NCBI GenBank assembly: GCA_015680685.1
Contig: MNCI01012628.1
Location: 1,504,652-1,568,651 of the forward strand
Length of the DNA: 64,000 nucleotides
Direction: 5' to 3'
Source of the DNA: Gnetum montanum
Taxonomy: Eukaryota > Streptophyta > Gnetopsida > Gnetales > Gnetaceae
The notes under the pieces are model-generated. The model was not told where the DNA came from. It worked only from the letters and a program-made list of their open reading frames with translations, and made no database searches. The translations under genes were made by a program, and so were the position numbers. Below are positions 55,099 to 64,000 of the stretch, piece by piece (position 1 is the first letter of the stretch; each line of letters starts with the position of its first letter).

Positions 55099-57400
55099 CA
55101 TACAATATCTAACTACTTCTTATTCCTTTCTTCTTTAGTGATGATCATCTTTTGTGATTGTTATGCCCTCACAGTTGTGAGTTAGGGAAGCATAGCAATG
55201 TGTGACCATTGATATTGGTATGGACTTGGTTTGAAACCTAGACGAAAGGGTACATGGTTCACTTTAATCAGTTAAAGTATAAGGACCTTTTGTTAAAAAG
55301 ATATGAACTCTCATATCCCTATCCCTTTACAAGCCTCTCTGGATTCCACTTTTTATCTCACTACTATGTACCACGGTTGTTCTGATGATTTTTTATTTTG
55401 TAGAGTGCATGGCTCCGAAGACAATAGTTGTGTGAGTACGGTGTCTAATCTATATTGACATTCAATTTCTAAGGTATCCATGGACTCCTTGTGATATGGC
55501 TATGTAAGGGAATTTTAGGTATGGACTTGTTTTGGGGACGATCCACTTACATAGTTTTTGGACATCTAGTTTAGACTCCATCATCACATGTATGAGTTCA
55601 TTTGACTACAATCTTGGTACTATGCATCATCCAACTTTGAACCCTTTTTAACTAATTTTTTAATCTTGGAAATATGTATTTTCAAACCTCAATGAGAACT
55701 TCTTTAACTCTAAGCCTCATCCAAAGCCTCATGATTTGTTGTTTACATTATTCACACTTCTTTTTGGATTTCATTTCGCTCTTGTTTTGCTGTAATTTTT
55801 TTTTTAAATCCCATACTTTTCAAATACAAAATTTTCACTAATAGCTATATCAACACATCCTCATTGAAATAATCGAATATGTCAACACAACACAAAAATA
55901 CTATAAATACATATGACACTTAGCTCAAATTTCACATTTTGCTTCAAATGCCAAGAAAATTTTTGCCATTTTCAAAGCCTAGAAGCTTCTTGAAGTCATA
56001 ACTTCTTCTCACCATAACTAATTTCATCCGTTTTTTATCTATGAGCTTTTGGAGGTGTGCTCTATGTTGTGGAAGTATTAACACAAGTGTTCTCTCCACA
56101 ACTTTTACTAATACTCCGCAAATAAGGTATTTAAATAGTGTTAAATAAAAAAAATACCAACAAATTAACTACCTCCAAATTACATATTAAAATATCTAAA
56201 AATCTGCAACTACTTGAGAGCCTTAATGCCTAATATCTCAAACTTATCTCTAACCAAAAAAGAAATCATAGGGTACATGGACTTAAGAGATAATATCAAA
56301 ACAACTAAGCTACGGATATCTATGTAATTATAGATTGCATTCAAAGGAGGATTGTAAGTAGGTGGGACATCATAGCCTAGGGAGAAGCAACCAAGAGGAG
56401 CTACAAAATAGTAATAACAATAATCATAATAACAAGAGCAGGCTGCTAAAGTAACTCATACCATGGGACTCTTAAGAGAAGAACCTAAGGTGGAATCTAT
56501 TTGTTAAGTTCCCATCATAGAAACAAAGCAATTCAAGCAAGATGAAGTACTAAAACAAAAGTCCTGGAAGTGAGCTCGACAACAGCTTGCCTAGAGAAAT
56601 TTCAAAGCAAGAAATTCCAAAGTAAAGTTCTTCAAAAACTAAACTTTGGATCCTTCCTAGAGTTGATCCTAGAAGAGGTCCGTACATGATTGCAAGAATT
56701 TCCACAATGGTCCGCCATTTCCACTAGTGGGAAACAATCCCTTGAGGATACTTACCTTTTTTAGAATAATCATGAAAGAGATGTGACAATTAAGATTAAG
56801 GATATAGCCACTTCTACTCTATGGAAGCCATTTTCAAAGTACTTGAATTGCCCAACATTAGGGCAAAGCTAGCTAAAGTCTCAACATAGGTAGATGTGAA
56901 GGTTAAGAAGGAATGGACTCAACATTGCTATGGAGTAAACTACAAGGAGTATAGTGCCCCCAAAAAGGCAAAATGCACTTATTTTAAGATTGCAGCCTAC
57001 CACCTCAATCCAATGATAAGGCCAAGCAAGATTGCCATGTTCTCTACAAGGAGATGTATGGCTCTAAGTGGGGAATTCCTAATCAACCTTCCCTAGCTCA
57101 TCTTCTTGGAAATCTTAAAGTAGTTCAAGGAAAATGAGAAGGATCAAAAGATACTCCTCTTTCCATGCCTCATCAAAAAAAACTTTGCAAAAAGGGAAGA
57201 ATATAATGCTATTTTAATGATATACTCCGCAAGGCCCCTATTATTTCTTGATAGGAAATAATCAAAGGTAAGGTTCCTACCAAGCTCCAAGAAGAGATAC
57301 CACCCCCTCCACCACCAACAACACTTGAAACAATACCAAAGATGATGGCAGTAGCCAAATACCCAAGAAAACTTAGGGAGAAATACTTGTAGTAGTAAGC
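55099..57400 (+). mobile_element. E5 part B: spacer and 5' part of aORF
   Basis: Resumes the Athila spacer broken at about 39,890: TCTAACTACTTCTTATTCC near 55,108 aligns with the E4 spacer TCTAACTTCCTTCTTCTC. It then runs through the family spacer to the N-terminal half of the aORF and ends abruptly near 57,400, where unrelated AT-rich DNA begins. No LTR at this end, so the 3' part is lost. Confidence 0.65.
56480..57400 (+). pseudogene. E5 aORF, N-terminal domain only
   Basis: Frame with stops and shifts reads FGSFLELILEEVRT, then SLEDTYLF-stop-NNHERD near 56,735-56,780 (the FWNN motif with Trp changed to stop), KEWTQHCYGVNYKEY near 56,905-56,955, YFKIAAYHLNPMIRPSKIAMF near 56,980-57,045, ALSGEFLINLP near 57,060-57,095 and FPCLIKK near 57,165. 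This is the same N-terminal domain as in E1 to E3. Pro-rich residues follow and the match ends before the coiled coil. Confidence 0.78.
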
Positions 57401-57470
57401 CTTCCTTGATTCAACGTACTTAGAATTTTTTAAATATTATTATTCATTTTTTTGGATTTGACATCCCCCC
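57401..57470. other. Border between retrotransposon block and SINE-rich DNA
   Basis: Athila homology stops near 57,400; AT-rich sequence and the first SINE follow. No target duplication seen. Confidence 0.4.
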
Positions 57471-57570
57471 AAACTAACTTTATAAATTAGTATTTCCTAC
57501 CAGAATTAAACCCATAACTTGAAGCTTCCAAATCAAGAGTCTTACCATTATACTATTCCAAATCAAACTT
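57471..57570 (-). repeat. tRNA-derived SINE copy 1
   Basis: Minus strand has an A-box-like TATAATGGTAAGACTCTTG and a B-box-like GGGTTTAATTCTGG at tRNA spacing, followed by the GGAAATACTAATTTATAAAG body shared with the other copies. Confidence 0.6.
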
Positions 57571-57582
57571 CTTACTAGGATG

Positions 57583-57690
57583 TTGTTGGAGCCCCAAAAT
57601 AATTATAATATAGGTATGCCTCGAGATGCATAAACCAATTAGAACTTTATAACTCAACATTTCCTACTAGAATTGAACCCCTGATTTGAT
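57583..57690 (-). repeat. tRNA-derived SINE copy 2, head truncated
   Basis: Minus strand B box GGGGTTCAATTCTAGTAGG, body, and 3' end ATAATTATTTTGGGGCTCC. It abuts copy 3 in opposite orientation. Confidence 0.65.
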
Positions 57691-57696
57691 GATAAT

Positions 57697-57836
57697 GAGG
57701 TGTTAGCCTAGTGGTATAGATTTTGGCTTGGTAACCCCAGGCTACATGTTCAATTCTACTGGGTAATACTAAAGTGATAAACTTTTATAAATCTTGGGGT
57801 GTAGCTATATTTCAATTATTTTGGGTTCCAACACCA
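57697..57836 (+). repeat. tRNA-derived SINE copy 3, best preserved
   Basis: Plus strand A box TTAGCCTAGTGG at 57,703-57,714 fits TRGYNNARNNG; B box GTTCAATTC near 57,750 fits GWTCRANNC. The body ends TTATTTTGGGTTCCAACACC, after which comes a CA/CCT-rich simple repeat. About 140 bp, which suits a plant SINE rather than a functional tRNA. Confidence 0.75.
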
Positions 57837-57900
57837 CCCACCACACACACACACCCCTCCTCCATTCCTTCCTACCTCCCTCCCCTTCCTCCTCTCCATG
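57837..57900. repeat. CA- and CCT-rich simple sequence
   Basis: ACCCACCACACACACACAC followed by pyrimidine-rich CCTCC repeats, directly after the 3' end of SINE copy 3. Confidence 0.7.
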
Positions 57901-57904
57901 ACTT

Positions 57905-58000
57905 CAAAATCTCAAATTAAGAATCTTACTATGAGGCTAACATCTCATCGTTAAATTAAAAGTCTTGCCAATACACTAACATCTCATTGTTGAACCAATA
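57905..58000 (-). repeat. Two SINE head fragments
   Basis: Minus strand GATGTTAGCCTCATAGTAAG and GATGTTAGTGTATTGGCAAG, both matching the A-box head of copy 3, about 45 bp apart. Confidence 0.5.
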
Positions 58001-58412
58001 CTAAATGTTTAGAGTTTGGAGGAGTGTTAGACCTAAAAAATGAATAATAGTTAAAAAAAATTTAAAGTACATTAGATTAACAACATAGAAGAGAGAGTCT
58101 AAAGAAAAAGCCTAATAGTTTTATGGATGTTTTTTTAGATTTTTATCATTACAACCAATCCTACAAAACATCTCCTTTAGGGTAGAGAAATAATTAAGCC
58201 TTGTCCTTGTTCAAAAGTATCCTTAGGTTTTTGCTTTTTACTAAAGAATTTCCTGTAAAGAGAAGTAGAAACCTCTCTCTAAAGACAAAAGAAAGCATCA
58301 ATTAGAAGTAATAAATAAATAATAATAGAAGATGATAGTTTCCCATCTTCAACCTTTAAAATAAAAAGAAATTATCACTACATGACATAAACTAGGCCTA
58401 AGTGGGAAAAGG

Positions 58413-58500
58413 GGTGTTGGAACCCCAAAATAATTATAATATAGTTTAATTAGAACTTTGTAACTTAGCATTGACCACTAGAATTGAACTTGACATATAG
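58413..58500 (-). repeat. tRNA-derived SINE copy 4
   Basis: Minus strand 3' end ATTATTTTGGGGTTCCAACACC and B-box part GTTCAATTCTAGTGG; the head is missing. Confidence 0.65.
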
Positions 58501-58519
58501 AAAACATGAAAATTTTGTA

Positions 58520-58625
58520 GAACTTGAGTACAAATTTTATAACTTGATGCTACCAACTAGAATTGAACCTATAATTTAGAGTTTATGAATCAAGTGTCTT
58601 GTCACTAGGTTAACACCTAATTGTT
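58520..58625 (-). repeat. tRNA-derived SINE copy 5
   Basis: Minus strand GGTGTTAACCTAGTGACAAG (A box) and ATAGGTTCAATTCTAGTTGG (B box) with tRNA spacing, then the AACTTATAAA-type body. Confidence 0.65.
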
Positions 58626-59160
58626 TAGGTTAAGAAATATGGCGTGCATTTTACAAGTTGCAGGTAAAAGTTTGATTAATTATATTAATAAATGATAAGA
58701 AGAATCCCAATAAAAAAAGATGACAAACGGATTAAACTAGGAGGGTAACCAAGCATGTTAAACAAAAGTGCCTAGAACAAGGTAAACATAAAGGTATTAG
58801 AAGAAACAAACAAAATACTTGGGACATACTAGTAGAGATAAATAAAATTTTTTCTTGACAAAGGCATCAAAGAAAATCATAGCTAAAACGACCAACCAAA
58901 ATGGTAAAAAAAGACCATTAACCCAAATTCATAGCCTTTTCATCTTGTAACTAATCATATGTTTGGAGTCCAAGAAAGTTCAATTTCAAGGCCCCATGTA
59001 GATTTAGAGCCGATCTCAGATGTTTTATCATCATCAATGGTTGACCTTGATCTTCTATAATATTATTTAAAATATTTTATTACATGTATGTAAAAACCTT
59101 GAGATTTATAGGTATTTATTTTATAACATAGATAACATAAAATCTCAAATTATAGCATTA
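58626..59160. other. AT-rich DNA, nothing recognised
   Basis: No open frame, terminal repeat or RNA gene seen; A-rich with a few T runs. Confidence 0.4.
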
Positions 59161-59164
59161 TTAG

Positions 59165-59235
59165 TAAGACCTCACTGTGTTGGTTAGAGCATGCAACTTG
59201 TGATTTGTAAGTTACAAGTTTGATTTTGGTGGTTT
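59165..59235 (+). repeat. tRNA-like sequence, SINE head or tRNA pseudogene
   Basis: CTCACTGTGTTGGTTAGAG resembles a tRNA D-arm (GCTCAGTTGGTTAGAG), followed by an ACTTG/TAAGT anticodon-like stem and AGTTTGATTTTGG, a decayed B box. No acceptor stem could be paired, so it is not a working tRNA gene. Confidence 0.55.
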
Positions 59236-59430
59236 GATTTTTTGGTAGATTTGATGTTTTTAGTAGATTTGATTTTCTTTGGTGAATCATATGTTTTTTT
59301 AATGGATTTGATGTTTCTTTAGAAAATTTGATTTTTTCAGTGGATTTAATATTTCTGAATCAAATTTGATTTTTTTTAGTAGATCTAATTTTTCTCTCTT
59401 TAGTTTTTCTCTAGTAGATCTAATTTCTCT
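59222..59430 (+). repeat. Degenerate tandem repeat, TAGTAGATTTGATTTTT type
   Basis: Irregular copies of (T)GTAGATTTGATTTTT, AGTAGATCTAATTTTT and similar every 20-35 bp. Directly downstream of the tRNA-like sequence. Confidence 0.55.
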
Positions 59431-59441
59431 AAAATTCCTCT

Positions 59442-60520
59442 ATGAGGAATTCTATATCACTCACGTCTTTTTCAATCAATGTTGAAATTTTTGCTTCTTT
59501 TATCAATGTGGAAATTTCTGTTAATTCTCAAAATGTATATTTACAAGATGGTAAGAAAAAAGTTATGATGCCTACTTCTAGCAATGTTGATGCAACTAAG
59601 ACACTTGATTTTATTCTTCTTAATAACGTATACAAGTCATTGGTTGTTAGTCTTTCATCATAATATGTGTTCATTCAAATTTTGGGTTACTTGCCTTGTA
59701 ATTGAAGTTTTGTTTCACTATTAAATGATGTGATAAAAAACATATTATCTAAGTCCTTCATGTGAGGTATTATTCTTGTTTTTTTCTACTTATTGTGTTA
59801 GACAATGCTTTGGTGGTGCAACATGCCATGGATGTATTATCTTTTATACATACACATGCAATGTTGATAATTTATAAGTGTGCTCTAGATTTTGATGTAT
59901 AATCTGAAGAATATGCTAAAATTCCATGCTTTGTTGAGTTATATAATCTTTTATTAATTTTTTAAAAAGCTGAGCAGGAAATTATTAGTCTTATTTATAC
60001 CATTAAGCATATGTAATTTAATCTCTATAAATTTTGGTTTTCATAGACATTTTTTTTTGTTAAAATCAACCTTCTTAATCATAAAAAAGAATTGGTATCA
60101 TAAGTAGGAAAAAAGACTTATATTTAGCCAATTACATACTATAATATTTCTAATTCTTACAACTTTTGCCATCATGAAAGACAATTGTTTAATGCTTATC
60201 CTTTTCTTCTCAAGAAAAAAGATTATGGAGAAAAGAAAAAAATGTGTTGTGGTTGAAGATTCGAAAAATCAAGTTAATGTCAATGATAAGAATACTCAAA
60301 TAGTAATAAAGAATTTAGAGAAGATAGAAGCTCCTATGCATATTTTTACTAGTATTAGAGAAAGTATTAATCATCCTAGATAGATAGATAGAAGCTCCTA
60401 TGCATATTTTTCCTTACTTGACAATAATATTGTTAACTCAAAGATTAAAACTAGTGTCAATAAGAACATTATAGTTGAGGTTAGAGATTCTGGATGTAAG
60501 ATCAATAACAAGTGGAGGGT
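59442..60520 (+). other. Possible decayed coding remnant, unassigned
   Basis: Open frames at 59,442-59,663 (FINVEISVNSQNVYLQDGKK) and 60,174-60,383 (KKCVVVEDSKNQVNVNDKN), with a frame at 60,384-60,510 (NIIVEVRDSGCKINNK). The Val/Asn-rich, repeated VEV-D-S phrasing suggests one decayed protein, perhaps with an internal duplication; GATAGAAGCTCCTATGCATA occurs at 60,325 and again at 60,387. I recognise no domain. Equally, these could be chance frames in AT-rich DNA. Confidence 0.3.
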
Positions 60521-60640
60521 GTTGGAACTTGTAATAAGCGAAACACACGTACACCTCAATAAATATAGTCTAATTAGAACTTTATATAATTCAACATTGC
60601 CCACCATAATTGAACCCATGACCTAGAGCTAATGAGAGAT
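60517..60640 (-). repeat. tRNA-derived SINE copy 6
   Basis: Minus strand B-box part ATGGGTTCAATTATGGTGG, body AATTATATAAAGTTCTAATT and 3' end GTTCCAACACC. An insertion-like variation splits the 3' body. Confidence 0.6.
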
Positions 60641-61540
60641 AAAACTTCCTGAAAACACTATGTTCTACTTTTGATGTTTATTAGTTTTGCCTCAGTTGTA
60701 GTTCATTTTTATTAGTTTTTAAATGTTTTGTAGTATATTTGCCTGTTTTGCATTTTGTTCAATCTTTGCCAAGTCTTTTAGTTGTTACATGCAATCTGCA
60801 TAAAATTTTTTAACTAAAAATAATTAAAAAAAAAAAAATTTAACCAAAAAAAGTTTAAACTAAAAAATATTTTTAACAAGTAAAATATTTTAACTAAAAT
60901 TAAATTTTTTTAACTATGAAAAATTTTCACTAAAAATTTTATACTAAAAAATTTTTTAACACAAAAAAATAAACTCAAGATTTATTTTAACTAAGATCAA
61001 TAATAAGTGATGAAGTGAAGATCTTCCACAAGTTATACCACTTTCTTGCTTCAATATAAATATTGGTATTAAGCTATACCTTTCTATCTCAAATACTTTT
61101 ACTATTTTAAGTTCAAGCATAGATGTTAAAAAGTAATGTAAATTTTGTTAGGATCAGACCTTCCTTCATACTAACAATTAATTTTATAAAGTTAGTTTTT
61201 CAATGTACCAATTCTAAGGTTGTTCACTTGAGTAGATAGTTCTAAAATTGGAAAGTTTTTTTTTTTCAATATATGTTTTCGATGATGTCTACTCAAGTGT
61301 TAAATTTTCTTTGTTCATTATTAATATTTTTTTTGGGTCCAACATCCACAAGTTTGATTTTGATAAGTATGCTAACTTGGGAAGTGTTGTCGGATAAGAA
61401 ACATGTAACTTAAGACATATAATCAAAACAAAACTCTCATAGAACTTAGGTAAAACATAAAAATGTATCATATTAGCATGCCTATTGTTAGTGAGGTATT
61501 GCTCAGCTTATTATCAAATGAATATTGGTTGGCTTGATTC
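60641..61540. other. AT-rich DNA with A/T-run repeats
   Basis: 60,800-60,990 is a low-complexity stretch of TTTTTAACTAAAAA-type units that are partly self-complementary. The rest shows no gene or element. Confidence 0.45.
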
Positions 61541-61549
61541 ATCTAACTA

Positions 61550-61650
61550 ATAATAAGGTGTTAGCTAATAATAAGACCCATAATTTAAAAGTTCTATATC
61601 ATAAATTAGATTCTAGTAAACAATGCTAAGTTACAAAATTTTAACTATAT
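61550..61650 (+). repeat. SINE fragment, copy 7
   Basis: AAGGTGTTAGCTAATAATAAG matches the SINE head, and AGATTCTAGTAAACAATGC the B-box and body region; both are strongly decayed. Confidence 0.4.
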
Positions 61651-61742
61651 ATATTAGAGCCCATATATATTACAATTCTTTTAAAGTTCTAACACCTCAA
61701 TTCAATTCATGTTTATTTTTCACACAACTAATGTATATAAAT

Positions 61743-61824
61743 AATATACATAGTACTTGTACGAGAAATCTGAATCAAGACCTAATATACATAGTACTTG
61801 TACGAGAAATCTGAATCAAGACCT
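61743..61824. repeat. Perfect 41-bp tandem duplication
   Basis: Two identical adjacent 41-bp units (61743-61783 and 61784-61824), starting AATATACATAGTACTTGTAC and ending AATCAAGACCT. No difference between copies, so the duplication is recent compared with the surrounding decay. It lies just before the candidate gene. Confidence 0.9.
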
Positions 61825-61877
61825 GGTGCAAGGTTTAACCAAAACCGATAGACGTATGCGTGATGCAGCAACGGTGA

Positions 61878-62039
61878 ATGCTTCTCCCAGTAGCCGGCAA
61901 TAGGATCGTTCTGGGTATTCATAACAGAAACCATAGCCTTTGCCAGCGAGAGTTGAAGGGTGGTTTTTCTTGGGGTTTTATTGCAGCCTACACATTGCGT
62001 CCTTCCCGAGTTTTTATTGCCAGAGCGAAGAGCGATGGA
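61878..62039 (+). CDS. Candidate exon with transit-peptide-like sequence
   Basis: ATG at 61878 opens a frame of 54 codons to a possible GT donor at 62040 (another GT at 62062 suits the consensus better but leaves the wrong phase). The peptide begins MLLPVAGNRIVLGIHN and is rich in Arg, Ser, Leu and Ala with very few acidic residues, as in plastid or mitochondrial targeting sequences. Base use differs from the surroundings: CpG and GC are clearly higher. I do not recognise the protein. The frame can be joined in phase with the next candidate exon, but this is inference without transcripts. Confidence 0.35.
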
Positions 62040-62222
62040 GTTTGCCGAGGACGACAGAGATGTATGCTTATTTGTATTTATCTTTTAAAGTTAGTCCGAG
62101 CAATTATCGTATTCCGTTTAACAGATTTTTAGCTTATGCTTGTATAAGCAGAGTGTTACCAAAGGCGAAGTTTTATTTTTCTCACTGTAAATGTATTATG
62201 TATGATGACAATATAATTACAG

Positions 62223-62399
62223 ATTCTTGTGAAGTTCGTGAAAATTAGTCAGGCTCGACAATATAGAGGACAGCATGGGAATTGGGCAGAATATGTGAGA
62301 TTTCGGGAAGGACTGAACACGATGACTGACCCTAATAGGAGAACTGTTGAGTTCATCGGAGATTTTGTAAGAACGTTCACCGACAAAAAAGTTACGAAG
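62223..62399 (+). CDS. Candidate internal exon, 59 codons, unknown protein
   Basis: Preceded by ATATAATTACAG (acceptor-like) and followed by ACGAAG|GTAACA (donor-like). The enclosed 177 bp are open in one frame without a stop and encode a balanced, soluble-looking segment with YRGQHGNWAEYVRFREG and RRTVEFIGDFVRTF. Amino-acid composition and CpG content resemble an ordinary gene rather than the transposons around it. Unrecognised. A later acceptor near 62,252 is also possible. Confidence 0.45.
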
Positions 62400-62549
62400 G
62401 TAACATGTATGGATGACTCTAGTTTTTTTTTCTTAAATAAAAAGAGACTACAGACTTTCGCTTGTTGCAAGGTAGAAATATTCTGTTGTGGACCATCGTT
62501 ACACGTCTGATGCACCCATGAATTGGTGAAAACCTATGGAAGGTTGTGA

Positions 62550-62738
62550 TTGCTAGGATCTACTGTGAGCACACCAACGTTTAAATTCTCAATGCTTGCT
62601 AATTTGCAATTGACAAGCACAGATAAGCTCAAGAACACCTATATATCAACTGGTTGGGAACGGTGGAGCGGGGCAAATGCTGGAGTGGATGCTGAAATCA
62701 GTGTGAGAGTTAGGGCTATTTTGTGGCAGCATGTGTAG
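62550..62738 (+). CDS. Possible further exon or chance frame
   Basis: Open for 62 codons to TAG at 62736, with STGWERWSGANAGVDAEISV in the middle; a TTGCTAG acceptor-like motif precedes it. Composition is coding-like but no family is recognised, and the join to the previous candidate exon is uncertain. Confidence 0.25.
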   Translation: MLGSTVSTPTFKFSMLANLQLTSTDKLKNTYISTGWERWSGANAGVDAEISVRVRAILWQHV

Positions 62739-62739
62739 A

Positions 62740-63535
62740 TGCATGTGGAATGCCTATGACCCAACCCAAAGTAAACAGGGCTTGGCTTCGAATATTGCAG
62801 ATAATGGCCTTTGCATATCAATCAAACATCTTAACTGTAGCCATGAATGTTAGGTAGACTAGCTTAGTTATATATTTATAATAAAATGTCTTTTGGCCAA
62901 TTGAATCTTTTTTGTTTTTTTAAAGAAAGATGTATGTCCTTACAGAATCCTCTACATTCATGTATAGAAAATTATTTAATAGAGATAAAAAATGTGGCAT
63001 ATATACCCAGGTATATAGTTTGTTTTTCTAATGAATCTGGGCAGGGATACACATAGTAAAATAGCCAGGAATGGTGGTATATAAAGCTGAAGCACACACT
63101 TACAATGCAAAACTAAACAAAATTAAATTTGAGATCTGAAACTGTGTGACAGGGTGGTAAAATTGGTTGTTATAGATGGAATATTATTGAGAGTTACCTA
63201 TAGGCTCTCCTAGAGCATTATGGACAACATATTATTTAGGCTTACTAATCTATGATTAGTAGTTGACCTTTCAGCCAAAAGAAGTGTTGGCTTTGGGAGT
63301 GTGGAAGTTGCTTTAGAGCTTTTTTTAAAAAATTGTTCAAAAATGTGAATTTTGGCAAACCATGGCCTCACCAGAGGTCATGGTCTACTTGTGGTAGAGA
63401 CTAAAGTTGAAAAACTCAGACCATGAGTTCTTCATAGGTCATGGTTTACTTAGAAATTTTTTTCTTCACTTGAGTTGGTGAGAGGAACTAATCAGGGTTG
63501 GTGAGAAGATTTAGAGACTTCTTCTTAATATTAAG
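62740..63535. other. Intergenic or intron-like DNA
   Basis: No coding frame of note. A direct repeat AGGTCATGGTYTACTT occurs near 63,377 and 63,437 with a GACCATGAG between them that pairs with either copy. Confidence 0.4.
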
Positions 63536-63539
63536 ATAT

Positions 63540-63727
63540 TTTTTTATTAATTTTTTTTTTAAAAGATCATCATCTAGAGGTTCAATGCTCATCCCACCAA
63601 GGTGAGGTCTTGGGAGGGTCGGTGGATGGATGAAAGCCTAACATCTTTCAAGTGGCTGTGTTTAGGCCCAAACCTAAGTCTTGTGACTTGCGCGATAAGC
63701 ATTGCATCATTGCTCCAAATGATAACC
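63540..63727 (-). repeat. tRNA-derived SINE of a second family with A-rich tail
   Basis: Minus strand begins near 63,727 with TTTGGAGCAATGATGCAATG and GCGCAAGTCACAAGACTTAG, then GGTTTGGGCCTAAAC, a decayed B box. A body with CATCCACCGACCCTCCC follows, and the copy ends in a run of A (AAAAAAAAAATTAATAAAAA) near 63,540-63,562. Head, body and A tail are what a plant SINE shows. Confidence 0.6.
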
Positions 63728-64000
63728 CAATTTCTTGATTAATTGAATCATCAAATTTGTTATGCATCAAGGCTTCCTTGCTTTCTTCATTCCTCAAAAG
63801 AGAGAAATCATCTCTAATTTATAGAAATGGATGGGGCCATAATACATCATCAAACTTGTTCCTTCATTTCAAAAATGAAAATTTTAAAGGGTATTTGGGG
63901 CCAAAATCAGTAACATCCGCCCTTCAAATACTGTTTTTTGAGTTTTAAGTTAAAAAAAAAGCATCTTGAATTTCTAAGTCCATTTTATGTCATTTTTCAC
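63728..64000. other. Unassigned end of window
   Basis: A 63-codon plus frame (63,757-63,948) with no recognised motif; a poly-A run near 63,951. Probably noncoding. Confidence 0.35.

Noticed and set aside
59165-59235. Functional tRNA gene
   Set aside because: D-arm and B-box traces only; no pairing acceptor stem, and the anticodon loop lacks the usual T33.
61878-62061. GT at 62062 as the donor of the first candidate exon
   Set aside because: Better consensus (GTATGC), but the phase leads to a stop soon after the next exon begins; the donor at 62040 keeps the frame.

Overview
The window looks like a stretch of a large plant nuclear genome, most likely a gymnosperm-like genome with old, slowly removed transposons. 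It is AT-rich and has no bacterial gene organisation. Almost everything from 1 to about 57,400 is nested, decayed Ty3/gypsy LTR retrotransposons of the Athila type. The evidence for Athila is the order gag-protease-RT-RNase H-integrase, RT/RNase H motifs such as FLDGYSGYNQ, PFGLCN and VDHLSR, primer-binding sites matching the 3' end of plant tRNA-Asp, LTRs of about 0.9 kb with TGATGAG...CTCATCA ends, and a further ORF between integrase and the 3' LTR. All coding regions are broken, mostly by TAG/TGA/TAA stops that look like C-to-T or G-to-A changes.

Layout. E1 (+, 1-7198) is cut by the window start: RNase H, integrase, downstream ORF, 3' LTR. 7199-13053 holds a 5S-rRNA-derived sequence, a 44-bp tandem repeat and an old minus-strand Athila 3' fragment. 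E2 (-, 13054-26226) is a structurally complete 13.2-kb element. E4 (+, 26671-36409) is a complete 9.7-kb element that has lost nearly all of its downstream ORF. E0 (-, 36410 to about 38690) is the 5' end of another element (gag-like ORF, PBS, LTR). E5 (+) is split into 38.8-39.9 kb and 55.1-57.4 kb by E3 (-, 41386-55098). E3 has gag and protease but no RT, RNase H or integrase, and still carries the downstream ORF. A different LTR element, R (48689-52015), sits inside the E3 gag with a perfect 5-bp target duplication. A related LTR with a hairpin-forming minisatellite lies at about 39.9-41.4 kb.

The downstream ORF (aORF) is the most interesting signal. Three copies (E1, E2, E3) keep almost the same length (2.80-2.87 kb). 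They share an N-terminal domain, a long central coiled coil and a conserved C-terminal block with a Pro-rich tail. E5 keeps the N-terminal domain and E4 only the tail. This conservation across diverged subfamilies argues for past selection on a protein in the position where other Athila elements have their env-like ORF.

From about 57,400 to the end the landscape changes to AT-rich DNA with a cluster of tRNA-derived SINEs. A short stretch with relatively many CpGs at about 61.85-62.5 kb may be part of an ordinary nuclear gene: a candidate first exon with a transit-peptide-like sequence and a 59-codon candidate exon flanked by splice-like sites. I could not assign a function to it.

All boundaries and homologies were read by eye; identities, ages and family names need alignment to confirm.
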